A program made the position numbers and the translations under genes. From Brevibacillus sp. DP1.3A (GTDB lineage: Bacteria > Bacillota > Bacilli > Brevibacillales > Brevibacillaceae), in contig NZ_CP085876.1 of assembly GCF_013284245.2 (NCBI RefSeq), positions 272,501 through 336,500 of the forward strand: DNA of 64,000 nucleotides, read 5' to 3'. Under the pieces are notes generated by a model that was not told the origin of the DNA, ran no database searches, and saw only the letters and a list, made by a program, of their open reading frames with translations. The stretch's first letter is position 1; each line of letters starts with the position of its first letter. This document shows, in pieces, positions 9,490 to 18,117 of this stretch.

Positions 9490-11322
9490 ATGTGCGGAAT
9501 CGTTGGATATATTGGAAATAGACAAGCGCAAGACATCGTGATCGGAGGACTTCGCAAGCTGGAGTATCGCGGCTATGATTCAGCAGGGGTCGCTGTCGTG
9601 AATGCAAACGGATTGGAGTACTCAAAAGCTCAGGGGCGTCTGGCAGTTCTGGAAGGCCGTTTGGAGTCGAATCCATTGTCTGGTTCTATGGGAATCGGGC
9701 ATACACGTTGGGCGACACACGGAAAACCGTCTGACGAGAACTCCCACCCACATACAGACGAGAAATCTGCTTTTGCAGTCGTTCACAACGGGATTATCGA
9801 AAACTTCCTGCCATTGAAAGAAGAGCTGCTGGCAAAAGGCTACACGTTCACTTCTGAGACAGATACCGAGGTTATCGCTCACTTGCTCGCGGACATGTAC
9901 GATGGCGATATTGTTTCTACAGCGCGTCGTGCTGTGCAACGCATGCGTGGTGCCTATGCATTGGGAATCATGACGGAGCACGAGCCAGATAAGCTGGTAG
10001 CGATTCGTTTGGCTAGCCCGCTAGTAGTTGGTGTGGGTCAAGGCGAGAGCTTTATCGGTTCGGATATCCCGGCTATTTTGGAGCATACACGTGACGTGTA
10101 CATTTTGAACGAAGGCGAAATGGCTGTGTTGACTCGTGATGGTGTGGAACTGATGAACGCAGAGACCGGAGAGAAAATCGAGCGGGAACTGTTCCATGTC
10201 GAGTGGGATCTGGTACAAGCGGAAAAAGGCGGATATGAATCCTTCATGCTCAAGGAAATGCACGAGCAGCCTCAAGCTGTTCGCGATACCATGGGTGCCC
10301 GCATTGACGAGGACAACAAGCGAGTGATTTTGCCTGAGTTGAAAATGAGCGATGCGGAACTGGCGACATACGATCGCATCTACATCGTGGCATGCGGTAC
10401 TTCCATGCACGCAGGTCTCGTCGGTAAGGATGTTATCGAAAAATGGACTCGCGTACCTGTAGAGGTAGCAGTCGCTTCCGAGTTCCGTTACCGTGATCCG
10501 ATCTACACAGACAAGACACTGATGATCGTCATCAGCCAATCTGGTGAGACAGCAGACACGCTGGCTGCGCTGCGTGAGGCGAAGAAGAGCAACGTGAAGG
10601 TGTTGGCTATCACCAACGTGGTAGGCAGCTCTGTAGCTCGTGAAGCTGACGAAGTGATCTTTACGTGGGCTGGTCCGGAAGTAGCGGTAGCATCTACGAA
10701 AGCATACACCTCCCAAGTCGTTGCCCTGTACTTGTTCAGCCTGTATTTGGCTCAAGTAAAAGGCACCATGGCGGCTGTTGAGGTTGCGGAAGTCGTTGAT
10801 CACCTGAGCGAGATCCCTGGCAAAATCGCTTCCATGCTGAATGACGATGATCAGATTCGTCGCTTTGCAGAGGGCACAAAAGAGGTAAGCAGCCTGTTCT
10901 TCATCGGCCGCAGCCTCGACTATGCGGTATCGCTGGAAGGCTCTCTGAAGCTGAAAGAAATCTCCTACATTCACTCCGAGGCGTATCCAGCTGGTGAGCT
11001 GAAGCACGGTACACTTGCGCTGATTGAAGATAATGTTCCAGTTGTAGCTTTGGCTACGCAACCAGACATCTACGAAAAAACGGTAAGCAATATCGTGGAA
11101 GTAAAAGCTCGCGGCGCTCATGTACTGGGCTTTGCGACTGAAGGCAACCACGACCTGGCGAAGAGTGTTGATGAGGTTATTTACATGCCAGCCACACTGC
11201 CAATGCTCACACCGATTCTGACCGTCATTCCATTGCAATTGCTTGCCTACTACGCTTCTGTCGCTCGCGGCCTTGATGTGGATAAACCACGGAACTTGGC
11301 GAAGAGTGTGACGGTTGAGTAA
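9490..11322 (+). CDS. glmS: glutamine-fructose-6-phosphate aminotransferase
   Basis: GlmS makes glucosamine-6-phosphate from fructose-6-phosphate and glutamine, the entry to amino-sugar synthesis. The 610-residue protein begins Met-Cys-Gly-Ile-Val, so the catalytic Cys becomes N-terminal after Met removal. The glutaminase domain covers about residues 2-220 (RWATHG, HNGIIEN), followed by two SIS sugar isomerase domains (SQSGETADTLAA; EGSLKLKEISYIHSEAYPAGELKHG). The ATG at 9490 is required to expose the Cys; the longer reading from 9442 is wrong. It follows a glmS ribozyme and the glmM gene. Confidence 0.98.
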   Translation: MCGIVGYIGNRQAQDIVIGGLRKLEYRGYDSAGVAVVNANGLEYSKAQGRLAVLEGRLESNPLSGSMGIGHTRWATHGKPSDENSHPHTDEKSAFAVVHNGIIENFLPLKEELLAKGYTFTSETDTEVIAHLLADMYDGDIVSTARRAVQRMRGAYALGIMTEHEPDKLVAIRLASPLVVGVGQGESFIGSDIPAILEHTRDVYILNEGEMAVLTRDGVELMNAETGEKIERELFHVEWDLVQAEKGGYESFMLKEMHEQPQAVRDTMGARIDEDNKRVILPELKMSDAELATYDRIYIVACGTSMHAGLVGKDVIEKWTRVPVEVAVASEFRYRDPIYTDKTLMIVISQSGETADTLAALREAKKSNVKVLAITNVVGSSVAREADEVIFTWAGPEVAVASTKAYTSQVVALYLFSLYLAQVKGTMAAVEVAEVVDHLSEIPGKIASMLNDDDQIRRFAEGTKEVSSLFFIGRSLDYAVSLEGSLKLKEISYIHSEAYPAGELKHGTLALIEDNVPVVALATQPDIYEKTVSNIVEVKARGAHVLGFATEGNHDLAKSVDEVIYMPATLPMLTPILTVIPLQLLAYYASVARGLDVDKPRNLAKSVTVE

Positions 11323-11543
11323 GGGTTGAAGGGAATAAGAACATCCTGTTCAGTTGTTCGTTGACATTAGAGTAAGTAAATTTACATTAGACTTGGTAAA
11401 TAGTATAAAGTTTTTCTTTGATTAAAGTCATGTTAATAAGTCGAGTGAAATTCAGGTATGCACATCTGTTTTTCCTCGGCTTATTTTTATTTTTAAGCCA
11501 TATATTTATTGAAACAAAGTGTTAGGTGGAATATTGTCTGTAC

Positions 11544-11614
11544 CAGAGTGCAAATTAGGCACTCTGCAATTTCCAAACCCCGCCACAAGCTCTATCAGAG
11601 TCGAGGCGGGGTTT
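11544..11614. terminator. two hairpins downstream of glmS
   Basis: CAGAGTGC/GCACTCTG (11544-11566) and a ten-base-pair stem AAACCCCGCC/GGCGGGGTTT (11575-11614) lie between the converging glmS and the leftward gene at 11640. The second can serve as terminator in either direction. Nothing gene-like is visible in the rest of 11323-11639. Confidence 0.55.
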
Positions 11615-11639
11615 AACGGTATAACGTACTTTTTAACTT

Positions 11640-12038
11640 CTATGGTTCCTCATTTGCAAACATCTCCAACGTAGCTATAAGAATGTCTTTCTTTTTAGTA
11701 TAGTAGTCTAAATATGGAGAACCTATTATCGCCGCACCTTCAATCATTGAACAAAAATCATAAACAGGTATAGGGCGTCCGATTCCTAGGGCAGCTCCTA
11801 CTGTCGATAGTAATGCCAGTAAACGAACCGGGTTCCATTCCCATTCGAAGAGTTGAAGAAGTTGGATGGCACTAGAAGCTCTTTTCGTTTGCTCGATCGT
11901 ATATACTTCGGGGAATCGCCCATCCGTCTTGTAGGCATGGAAAAACTCGTTGTAGTAAGCTTCTGCTGCGAAATCGATATCGCGGTACATTTCTCTAAAA
12001 TCCGTGTAAGGTTGACTTTCATTCTTCATTACTGCCAC
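11640..12038 (-). CDS. hypothetical protein, 132 residues
   Basis: I do not recognise the family. The protein is soluble and acidic, with an N-terminal half rich in aromatic residues and a hydrophobic helical stretch around residues 72-87 (LLALLSTVGAALGIGR). No signal peptide is seen. The start is a GTG five bases after AAAGG; an in-frame ATG three codons later is an alternative. It stands alone between hairpins, outside any operon, at the left edge of the mosaic region with small regulators. Confidence 0.6.
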   Translation of the reverse strand: MAVMKNESQPYTDFREMYRDIDFAAEAYYNEFFHAYKTDGRFPEVYTIEQTKRASSAIQLLQLFEWEWNPVRLLALLSTVGAALGIGRPIPVYDFCSMIEGAAIIGSPYLDYYTKKKDILIATLEMFANEEP

Positions 12039-12095
12039 ACCAACCTTTCTTATAGGATGAAGTCATTGTATCAGGAAAAATTGATAGTAATAGAG

Positions 12096-12143
12096 TAAAA
12101 ACAAACCTCAACCCTCACAATTATGTGAGCGAAGGGGTTTGTT
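12096..12143 (-). terminator. terminator of the LysR-type gene
   Basis: ACAAACC/GGTTTGT outer pairs and CTCACA/TGTGAG inner pairs form a long stem; on the minus strand it ends in a run of five T. Confidence 0.6.
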
Positions 12144-12311
12144 TCAGTTTTTAGAAGTAGACATCCTAATCAAGTGGGCATAGCTAATGCTCTTTTTTAT
12201 TAACTGTTCACTACGGCGTTAAACTAATGGGCAGATTAGTTCAATAATAACCAAATCGAGGTGGACATTGCCGGGATTAGATTATCTCGTCGATTCACAG
12301 ATAGAGAATGA

Positions 12312-13187
12312 CTAATTTGTCTTACAGAAAAATTCCGTTACGAACTCTAAGAATTTTCTAGCTGCTACAGATAAATATCGTGATTCAAGCCAAATGAACT
12401 TATAATTACGTTTCATACTGTGGTCATGAATCTTTAATAAAGTGAGTGGAGAGTCAGAGCTTCGTCCGCACTCACCTACAAGAGCGACACCAACGCCGGC
12501 CCGGACAAGACTCGCAATAGCAGAAGGCTCATTTACCCTGCATATATATTTAGGATGAATTCCAGCCTCTCCAAAAAAGATATCGTTCAGTGGTTGATAA
12601 AATTGCCCCTCATTGTAACCAATGAAAGCTTCAGTAGCAGCTTCTGCCAAAGAAATGATCTGTCGGTCTGAGAATCGATGGTTAGGAGAAACAGCAAGGT
12701 ATACTTCTTCCTCCAGGACATGGGAGGAGCACACTCCAGCATTTTGCGTAGGTAACGCTGTGAGACATATGTCCACTTCTCCACTCAGAAGAAGAGGCTC
12801 CAGCTCCATCATAGAAACTTGGGTTATTCGGAAATCGGTTTTCGGGTATTGGGATAGAAAGTCAGCAAGTGGCCTAGACAGGAGCTCGACGCTCGTAACC
12901 GCTAAGTGAACACTGCCCGAATACAACCCAGAAAGTTCTTCAATTTCTTTCCTTCCATCTTCCAATGCGTTTAAAGCAATTTCTACCTTTCGAAGGAACG
13001 TTTTACCAAACGTGTTTAATCTAATATTTCTCCCCTGGCGGTCAAAGAGGGGGACACCAAGATCTTCCTCAAGTCGAGCGATTATTTTGCTTAATGCGGG
13101 TTGAGCAATTTGCAGTTCTTCGGCTGCTTTGGTCATATGTTGAATTCTAGCGATAGTACGAAAGTAATGTAAATGTGAAGTATCCAT
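12312..13187 (-). CDS. LysR-type transcriptional regulator
   Basis: A 291-residue regulator with the LysR N-terminal winged helix-turn-helix (HYFRTIARIQHMTKAAEEL then IAQPALSKIIARLEEDLG, residues 5-45) and a C-terminal periplasmic-binding-like effector domain (about 90-285). The ATG at 13187 follows GGAGG; the upstream ATG in the same frame lies inside that site. It is divergent from a SnoaL-like gene, which is its likely target by the usual LysR arrangement. The effector is unknown. Confidence 0.9.
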   Translation of the reverse strand: MDTSHLHYFRTIARIQHMTKAAEELQIAQPALSKIIARLEEDLGVPLFDRQGRNIRLNTFGKTFLRKVEIALNALEDGRKEIEELSGLYSGSVHLAVTSVELLSRPLADFLSQYPKTDFRITQVSMMELEPLLLSGEVDICLTALPTQNAGVCSSHVLEEEVYLAVSPNHRFSDRQIISLAEAATEAFIGYNEGQFYQPLNDIFFGEAGIHPKYICRVNEPSAIASLVRAGVGVALVGECGRSSDSPLTLLKIHDHSMKRNYKFIWLESRYLSVAARKFLEFVTEFFCKTN

Positions 13188-13218
13188 GATTACCTCCATT
13201 TATATACGATTTAGCATG

Positions 13219-13239
13219 ATACTCATGAAAATCATGTAT
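13219..13239. promoter_or_regulatory. putative LysR-type operator
   Basis: ATAC-N13-GTAT, an interrupted inverted repeat containing the T-N11-A pattern of LysR regulators, lies in the spacer between the regulator and the divergent SnoaL-like gene. Confidence 0.45.
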
Positions 13240-13310
13240 TAGATATTATTGATATTATGTTATAGTATCAGGTTTAACAATTGAAGTAAGCAATAAAGGG
13301 AGGAATTTCT

Positions 13311-13730
13311 ATGGTATACAAAGAAGAGGAACCATTGGAGCATGATCGCGAACTTATCAAACATGTAGTTAATGAAATGGAGACAGCGTTTAATCGGCAC
13401 GATGCAGATGCGTTAGACAGCCATTTCACACAAAACGCCACTTGGGTGAATGTAATGGGTGAAAAGTTGTCGGGTTGGGATGAAATAAATAAAGTGCACA
13501 AAATCGTCTTGACAGGTCCTTTAAGTAATTCTTATAGCAAATATACTGTTGACAGCATCTCGTTCATTAATTCCAATGTAGCTGTTGTTCATGTCCGTCA
13601 ATATTCAACAACTTCCGATGGTAAACGAATTGGCGGAGGGCAAGAAAGCATTGCTATCTACGTAATGGTCAAGGAAACGAAAGTTTGGAGGCTAGCAGCA
13701 GGACAAAACACACTTCTAAAATCCGTCTAA
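13311..13730 (+). CDS. SgcJ/EcaC-type SnoaL-like protein
   Basis: This 139-residue protein has the NTF2/SnoaL-like cone fold pattern of the SgcJ/EcaC and DUF4440 group: an N-terminal helix (MNEMETAFNRHDADALDSHF region), TQNATWVNVMG, then beta strands ending in VMVKETKVWRLAAGQNT. Members are small enzymes or ligand-binding proteins often annotated as oxidoreductases or ketosteroid-isomerase-like; the substrate cannot be predicted. AAAGGGAGG precedes the ATG. It is divergent from the LysR-type gene and ends at its own terminator. Confidence 0.8.
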   Translation: MVYKEEEPLEHDRELIKHVVNEMETAFNRHDADALDSHFTQNATWVNVMGEKLSGWDEINKVHKIVLTGPLSNSYSKYTVDSISFINSNVAVVHVRQYSTTSDGKRIGGGQESIAIYVMVKETKVWRLAAGQNTLLKSV

Positions 13731-13775
13731 CTAGATATTGTGAGTTAAGCTAACGGGTTTCGTTAGTTCCATAAC

Positions 13776-13827
13776 AACAGCGGTAGTCTAAGCCTTTATT
13801 TTCAGGTCTTAGGTCGCCGCTGTTTCA
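13776..13827 (+). terminator. terminator after SnoaL-like gene
   Basis: AACAGCGG/CCGCTGTT outer stem with AGTCTAAG/CTTAGGT inner pairs. A similar half-stem (AACAGCGGCAGTCTA) recurs without its partner near 18300. Confidence 0.65.
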
Positions 13828-14127
13828 TTTATTGGGTTCAGTCTTAAACTAAACCAGCTAATAGTATATAAACATTTTCCAACTAGCAATGCCGATGACT
13901 TTAAACGGTTTCCTTCAATGTGTTTCTATCTTAAAACTCATCTAGTTTCTTATTCCGTTAACTCCTGATATCACATCAGACAGCCATATATAAAGCATTC
14001 GATGGAAGCCGGATTCCCTATCCGCCTCAATAGCGGTATTGGGACAAGTTCAGAAACGTCGGCAGCCTTTCCTGTTGTCACAGAGACTGCCGAGCGGCCA
14101 CAGCCAGGCAGATCTGACACTTTTCAC
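13828..14127. other. gene-free stretch before pseudogene remnants
   Basis: No credible gene is seen. On the minus strand, about 14000-14120 reads as a short open stretch with IPLLRRIGNPASIE, which faintly recalls the C-terminal part of short-chain dehydrogenases; this is too short to call. Confidence 0.3.
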
Positions 14128-14255
14128 CGCAGCGTCCTTCCACTTTTCTATCATGGTGTAGTGATATTCTTGCTCTGTGCTTTTCAGAAGGGTGTATCCC
14201 ACATTTCCTTTTTCAGCTTGGCTTGCAGCAACCAGGGTTTTGGCCGTTTGAAGAA
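14128..14255 (-). pseudogene. remnant of an ABM-type monooxygenase gene
   Basis: About 128 bases are near-identical to the middle of the intact gene at 16603-16899 (the shared segment includes TGGTGTAGTGATATTCTTGC), with a dozen or so substitutions. Both ends of the gene are missing: on the right it runs into a hydrolase remnant, on the left similarity stops abruptly. It is a broken paralogous copy. Confidence 0.85.
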
Positions 14256-14327
14256 AGCGGCCATGGACTCGTGTTTGAAGAGAAGGAAAAGTTTAACATC
14301 GAGATCCTGAAGTTTTTAGAAGCTTAA
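14250..14327 (+). pseudogene. 3' remnant of an alpha/beta hydrolase gene
   Basis: The plus strand reads EESGHGLVFEEKEKFNIEIL and ends KFLEA-stop. The SGHG followed by a charged helix and a terminal FL is the usual C-terminus of alpha/beta hydrolases, with the catalytic His. There is no start, and the frame abuts an antisense remnant of another gene. The family call rests on about 25 residues. Confidence 0.55.
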
Positions 14328-14389
14328 GTAAAACCAGATTTTCACGCACCTTTTTTGCCGCTTAAGGTTGTTTTGGGAAGAGGTGGGGT

Positions 14390-14956
14390 ATGAGCAGAAA
14401 TAAAAGTTTTGAAATTCCAAAAGTACTGGATCTGGCAATCGACGTGTTTTGGCATAAAGGGTATGTGGGTTGTTCTATGCAGGATTTGGTGGAGCAGCTT
14501 GGACTTAGCCGAAGCAGCATTTATGAGACGTTTGGAAGTAAAGAGGACTTGTACCTTCAGGCGCTGGAGCGTTACGACCGGCAATCCAAACAGATACTGG
14601 CGGCTATCTTGTATGAACAAGGGCCGGCGAAAGAACTTCTGCTGCGCTATTTTCACGAGGTCATCGAATATACGCGTCGCAGAAGTTGCTTTATGGTGAA
14701 TGCCTCGTTAGAGCTGGCAGCTTCCCACCCGGAGGTATTTAAGCGGGTCCAAGCCAATATGGCTGAGAACGAGGAAGCCTTTTACCAACTGTTGGAACGT
14801 GCGGTGCAGACCGGTGAGCTGAAGGGAACCTGGAATTTGAAAGCATTGGCCCAATACCTGGTTAATGTTATGCACGGGATTACGGTGACCACGGTAACCG
14901 CGGAACGTGAAATGCTGGACAATATTGTGCGCAGTTCGCTTTACTTTCTGCCGTGA
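14390..14956 (+). CDS. TetR/AcrR-family regulator
   Basis: A 188-residue repressor with the TetR N-terminal helix-turn-helix (about residues 8-55: ALDVFWHKGYVGCSMQDLV type pattern, GLSRSSIYETFGSKEDLYLQAL) and an all-helical ligand domain. AGAGGTGGGG precedes the ATG. It follows directly after the hydrolase remnant, which may have been its regulated neighbour. Its ligand is unknown; the C-terminal part resembles the TetR_C group near YezE/ScmJ-like regulators only loosely. Confidence 0.88.
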   Translation: MSRNKSFEIPKVLDLAIDVFWHKGYVGCSMQDLVEQLGLSRSSIYETFGSKEDLYLQALERYDRQSKQILAAILYEQGPAKELLLRYFHEVIEYTRRRSCFMVNASLELAASHPEVFKRVQANMAENEEAFYQLLERAVQTGELKGTWNLKALAQYLVNVMHGITVTTVTAEREMLDNIVRSSLYFLP

Positions 14957-14982
14957 GGAAGAGCCACAAGAGTAAACAAGAT

Positions 14983-15027
14983 AAAGAGCTGTACGGCTGG
15001 AGCTGGACTTCGGCGTGCAGCTCTTTT
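14983..15027 (+). terminator. terminator after TetR gene
   Basis: AAAGAGCTG/CAGCTCTTT stem with a second inner pairing, followed by TTTT. Confidence 0.7.
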
Positions 15028-15114
15028 GGTTTATATAGATCCGTTTAGCTCGACATTCTCCCGAGTGGTCCATAGTATCTCTGCTATGTCCCAAAAAAGA
15101 ATCCCCCAATTATT

Positions 15115-15154
15115 AACGCCGGTAATCCTTAGCGTACAGGATACCGGCGTTTTA
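15115..15154. terminator. hairpin between converging TetR and glpQ genes
   Basis: Ten-base-pair stem AACGCCGGTA/TACCGGCGTT with TTTT on the plus side. It lies 40 bases beyond the end of glpQ and may act in both directions. Confidence 0.55.
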
Positions 15155-15193
15155 GTGTTACTGAGGTGTTTTCAAGTTACTTTGCGGTCTGTG

Positions 15194-16300
15194 TCAGTTA
15201 CGCTGGTACTGTGACATTTTGCTTTGGTACTCCGCTCTTCGTAAAAAATCAACGGCACGGTCAGGGAAGTCCGTAAACACCCCGTCAACTCCTGCTGTGA
15301 AGTAGAACTGATCGAGCAGCTCCTCGAAGCTTGCTGCATAGGCAGGGATTTGTCCTTTATCCGCTCGGAAGGTGTATGGATGCACGTCCAGGTCAGCTTC
15401 ATGAGCCTCTTTGACAAGATTGGTAATGATCAGGTGGTCTCTCGTCGACTCTTCTTTGATGATCATCGGCTTCCATGGCCCTACGCCGTCTGCGTATTTC
15501 GCAATTTCTTTCATCGCCCCTTTTTCAAACATCCAATCGTAGTTGTAGGGAACTGCCTTACCGTTTTCATAGATCATGGTTTCGTTCCAGCCGGTTTCTG
15601 CCATGAGCTGTACAAGCTTCACGTTCATATTCAATTGTGGATAGAGTTCCGTGCGAATCCGTTTTGCTTCATTGGGGTCGAAAGTCTGTATGTACGCTTT
15701 GTCATTCTTGGACACATAGCCGTACTTTTTCAACACCTGCAGCACTGCGAGGCTGATGTCCTTTCCTTCGTGTCTGTGGAACCAAGGAGCTTTGATCTCA
15801 GAATAGATCCCTACGTTACGACCTGTGCTTTTGTTCATACCCTGGATCAGTTCAATCTCTTCTTCCAGGGTGTGAACATTGAAGCTAGATTTCCAGAGAG
15901 GGAAGCGATCCGGATAGTCTTGCACTTGCTTGCCGTTTTCCACTGTGAAGACCTCTGTTGTTTTCAGTTTCTTGATCTCGTCAAGAGTGAAATCAATAAC
16001 GTAGTACCTGCCGTCTTTTCGTTTTCGATCAGGGTAGACCTCCGCTACATTGGTTACGCTGTCCAGATAATGGTCGTGCATGATGAGCAGTTTGTTGTCC
16101 TTTGTCATGACCACGTCTTGTTCGATGTAGTCGACTCCCATCGCGTAAGCCATCGCTTTTGCGGGCAGCGTATGTTCCGGCAAGTATGCGCTCGCTCCAC
16201 GGTGGGCGATGACAATCTTATCCGCTTCGGCAAAGGATACGCTTCCAAAGCTTGTTGTAATAGCGAGAGCGGCTACCAGGGATGTAACCAGTTTTTTCAT
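15194..16300 (-). CDS. glpQ: secreted glycerophosphodiester phosphodiesterase
   Basis: GlpQ hydrolyses glycerophosphodiesters to glycerol-3-phosphate and an alcohol outside the membrane. The 368-residue protein has a Sec signal peptide (residues 1-24, KKLVTSLVAALAITTS...SFA), then the GDPD motif AHRGASAYLPEHT (catalytic His about 33), the metal ligands EQD near 60 and HDH near 75, and a GVDGVFTDFPD C-terminal motif. The ATG at 16300 follows GGAGGAGGAAGAAC. GlpT, encoded at 19264-20628, would import the product. A CRE-overlapped promoter and a terminator-bearing leader very like that of glpT precede it. Confidence 0.93.
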   Translation of the reverse strand: MKKLVTSLVAALAITTSFGSVSFAEADKIVIAHRGASAYLPEHTLPAKAMAYAMGVDYIEQDVVMTKDNKLLIMHDHYLDSVTNVAEVYPDRKRKDGRYYVIDFTLDEIKKLKTTEVFTVENGKQVQDYPDRFPLWKSSFNVHTLEEEIELIQGMNKSTGRNVGIYSEIKAPWFHRHEGKDISLAVLQVLKKYGYVSKNDKAYIQTFDPNEAKRIRTELYPQLNMNVKLVQLMAETGWNETMIYENGKAVPYNYDWMFEKGAMKEIAKYADGVGPWKPMIIKEESTRDHLIITNLVKEAHEADLDVHPYTFRADKGQIPAYAASFEELLDQFYFTAGVDGVFTDFPDRAVDFLRRAEYQSKMSQYQRN

Positions 16301-16323
16301 GTTCTTCCTCCTCCATTTGGATG

Positions 16324-16398
16324 AAAAAAAGATCCACAAATTTCATTGGTAGGTTATACCATACCAAATGAAATATTGTGAATCTCCTGATCTCCATC
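16324..16398 (-). promoter_or_regulatory. glpQ leader: putative GlpP-type antitermination element
   Basis: Reading leftward, a GATGGAGAT..GGAGA..TCA element (16398-16379) is followed by a 46-base imperfect palindrome (CACAATATTTCATTTGG... to ...CCAATGAAATTTGTG) and a T run (16330-16324), that is, an intrinsic terminator before glpQ. The element matches the glpT leader at 17 of 20 bases. In Bacillus, GlpP with glycerol-3-phosphate antiterminates glp leaders; its role here is inference. Confidence 0.65.
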
Positions 16399-16421
16399 AC
16401 AAAAATATTATATTGTTTACT

Positions 16422-16450
16422 AATGTAAGGGATAAAGAAAGCGCTGTCAA
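16422..16450 (-). promoter_or_regulatory. glpQ promoter with overlapping CRE
   Basis: On the minus strand TTGACA and TACATT are 17 bases apart. A CcpA-type site (AGAAAGCGCTGTCA, 16436-16449) overlaps the -35 box, so glucose repression is expected. Confidence 0.65.
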
Positions 16451-16540
16451 TAAATTGTTGGCGGCTGCCCTCTTAAAGCAGAAATTTGATATTCCATAAC
16501 GAAAATTTCTCTTTCACGGCAGCGTCTTTCCTCCCTACAA

Positions 16541-16583
16541 AAAAACAGCAAGGCTGATCGCAGGACCAACCTTGCTGTTTTTC
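16541..16583. terminator. bidirectional terminator after ABM gene
   Basis: AAAAACAGCAAGG/CCTTGCTGTTTTT stem; serves the leftward monooxygenase gene. Confidence 0.8.
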
Positions 16584-16602
16584 CGTCATCACGAAATACA
16601 AA

Positions 16603-16899
16603 TTACAACTTCACAGGCTCTCCTGCGAATACTTCCAATTCCATGGCTCCTGCAAAAAAGGAAGGAGCTTCCTTCACAAAAGCCTGAAAATGAGCGCTTG
16701 CATTGTGGGCCGCTACTGCGGCAGCGTCCTGCCACTTTTCTACCATGGTGTAGTGATATTCTTGCTCTGTGCTTTTCAGAAGGGTGTATCCTACATTGCC
16801 TTCTTCAGCTTGGCTTGCAGCAACCAGGGCTTTGGCCGCTTGAAGGAAGGCTTCTTCCTGTGCGGGTATCACTTGCAGATGGGCATGTATAATAAGCAT
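16603..16899 (-). CDS. antibiotic-biosynthesis-monooxygenase (YgiN-like) protein
   Basis: This 98-residue protein has the ABM ferredoxin-like fold pattern: beta strand LIIHAHLQVIPAQEEAFLQA, the EEGNVGYTLLKSTEQEYHYTMVEKW core and HFQAFVKEAPSFF. Relatives are quinol monooxygenases or oxygen-dependent small-molecule enzymes acting as dimers. It is downstream of the MarR-nitroreductase pair on the same strand (32-base gap), so it may be the third gene of a redox or quinone-stress operon. A truncated, diverged copy of this gene lies at 14128-14255. Confidence 0.85.
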   Translation of the reverse strand: MLIIHAHLQVIPAQEEAFLQAAKALVAASQAEEGNVGYTLLKSTEQEYHYTMVEKWQDAAAVAAHNASAHFQAFVKEAPSFFAGAMELEVFAGEPVKL

Positions 16900-16930
16900 G
16901 GTTCTCTACCTTTCTTCCAACGAATTTGAA

Positions 16931-17572
16931 TTATTTCCAGGTTGTCACTGTCTCAACAGGGAGACGGTAAGAGGGGTGTCCTTCCTTGGCTGCTTTCCCG
17001 ATACTGATCAGCATGATCGGTTGATAGCGATCCTTGTCCAAATCAAACGCTTCTGCTATTTGATCCTTTTCATAGCCGCCGATAGGGTTCGTGTCATAGC
17101 CGAATGAACGGGCAACCAGCATCAATTGCATGGATACGAGACCGGCATCGATAAAATTGACATCCCGCAGGTCAGAAGCTGGTATATTGGCGTAATAAGG
17201 CTTCACGGCTTTCAGCTGCATGTCCTTCACTTCCTGCGGCATGTATCCGAGCTCGACAGCTTTTCCAAATATCTCATCCATATATTCCGCATTATCCATG
17301 TCGACGAATACGGCAATGACGGCGGAAGAGGTGAGTACCTGCGTTTTGTTGAAGCGTGCCAGCTCTGCAAGCTTTTCCTTCTCTTCTTGACTTTCGATAA
17401 CCACAAAGCGCCAAGGCTGCATGTTGACTGAAGATGGAGCGCGTGTGGCTCCCGCTAGAATTTCAACCATTTCCTCGCGGCTGATTTTTATTTCAGGATC
17501 ATAAAGTTTGACAGAACGACGACCAAACGTGATTTCACGAAAATCATTTGTTCTTTGTACGGTATTTATCAT
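16931..17572 (-). CDS. nitroreductase-family oxidoreductase
   Basis: A 213-residue FMN-dependent nitroreductase-like protein: RRSVKLYDPEIKISREEM (FMN-binding Arg and Ser), APSSVNMQPWRFVVI, FIDAGLVSMQLMLVARSFGYDTNPIGGY. These enzymes reduce nitro-compounds or quinones with NAD(P)H. The ATG at 17572 follows AAAGGAG; the longer TTG-initiated reading includes the ribosome site. It lies 27 bases after a MarR-family gene on the same strand, the usual arrangement in which the regulator controls the reductase. Confidence 0.9.
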   Translation of the reverse strand: MINTVQRTNDFREITFGRRSVKLYDPEIKISREEMVEILAGATRAPSSVNMQPWRFVVIESQEEKEKLAELARFNKTQVLTSSAVIAVFVDMDNAEYMDEIFGKAVELGYMPQEVKDMQLKAVKPYYANIPASDLRDVNFIDAGLVSMQLMLVARSFGYDTNPIGGYEKDQIAEAFDLDKDRYQPIMLISIGKAAKEGHPSYRLPVETVTTWK

Positions 17573-17599
17573 GTAAAAACAGACTCCTTTCTTGAACAA

Positions 17600-18019
17600 T
17601 CAAATGTTGTTTTGCATCCGTTTGAGAAAATCAGTTAAGACCTGCGTTTCATCCTCGCTGAAGCCTTCCAGAATCTGCTGGATGAAATTTCGTTTCTCGC
17701 TTTTGTACCCTTCAATCCGATGATGTCCTTCTTCGGATAGACGAACGAAGGTTTCGCGGTTATCATTTGGATTTTTGTGTCTGGTCACCATGCCATCCGC
17801 TTCCAGTTGCTTCAGGTGGCGTGTAATGGCAGCACTGTCGATATTGATGTGCTTTTGTAGCTGGGACTGATTGATTTCGTTGCATTCACAAAGGATTTGC
17901 AAGATCGCGAGACGAGTAGAGCTGATTCCGGTACAGCGTTCGAACTTGGGACTTATTTTATTGGTTAATCCGATGAGCAGATTCAGTATTTGCTCCTCTT
18001 CAAATTCCTTGCGTGTCAT
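17600..18019 (-). CDS. MarR-family regulator
   Basis: A 139-residue winged-helix regulator: central helix-turn-helix EINQSQLQKHINIDSAAITRHL, wing region LEADGMVTRHKNPNDNRETFVRLSEEG, and flanking dimerisation helices. GGGAGGC precedes the ATG. It is first in an operon with the nitroreductase and probably the ABM gene. A near-perfect 27-base palindrome about 100 bases upstream is the likely operator, so autorepression is expected. Confidence 0.92.
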   Translation of the reverse strand: MTRKEFEEEQILNLLIGLTNKISPKFERCTGISSTRLAILQILCECNEINQSQLQKHINIDSAAITRHLKQLEADGMVTRHKNPNDNRETFVRLSEEGHHRIEGYKSEKRNFIQQILEGFSEDETQVLTDFLKRMQNNI

Positions 18020-18117
18020 GAAAAATGCCTCCCGGGGGCAATATGAATAGGAACTCAGTCATATATCCTCAAGCAATGACAACATACAGTCAGTTGAGCA
18101 TGATAACTTGATAATAT

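Noticed and set aside
10021-11238. 405-residue open frame antisense to glmS
   Set aside because: Shadow of the glmS frame, rich in His, Gln and Cys as expected for the complement of a biased gene.
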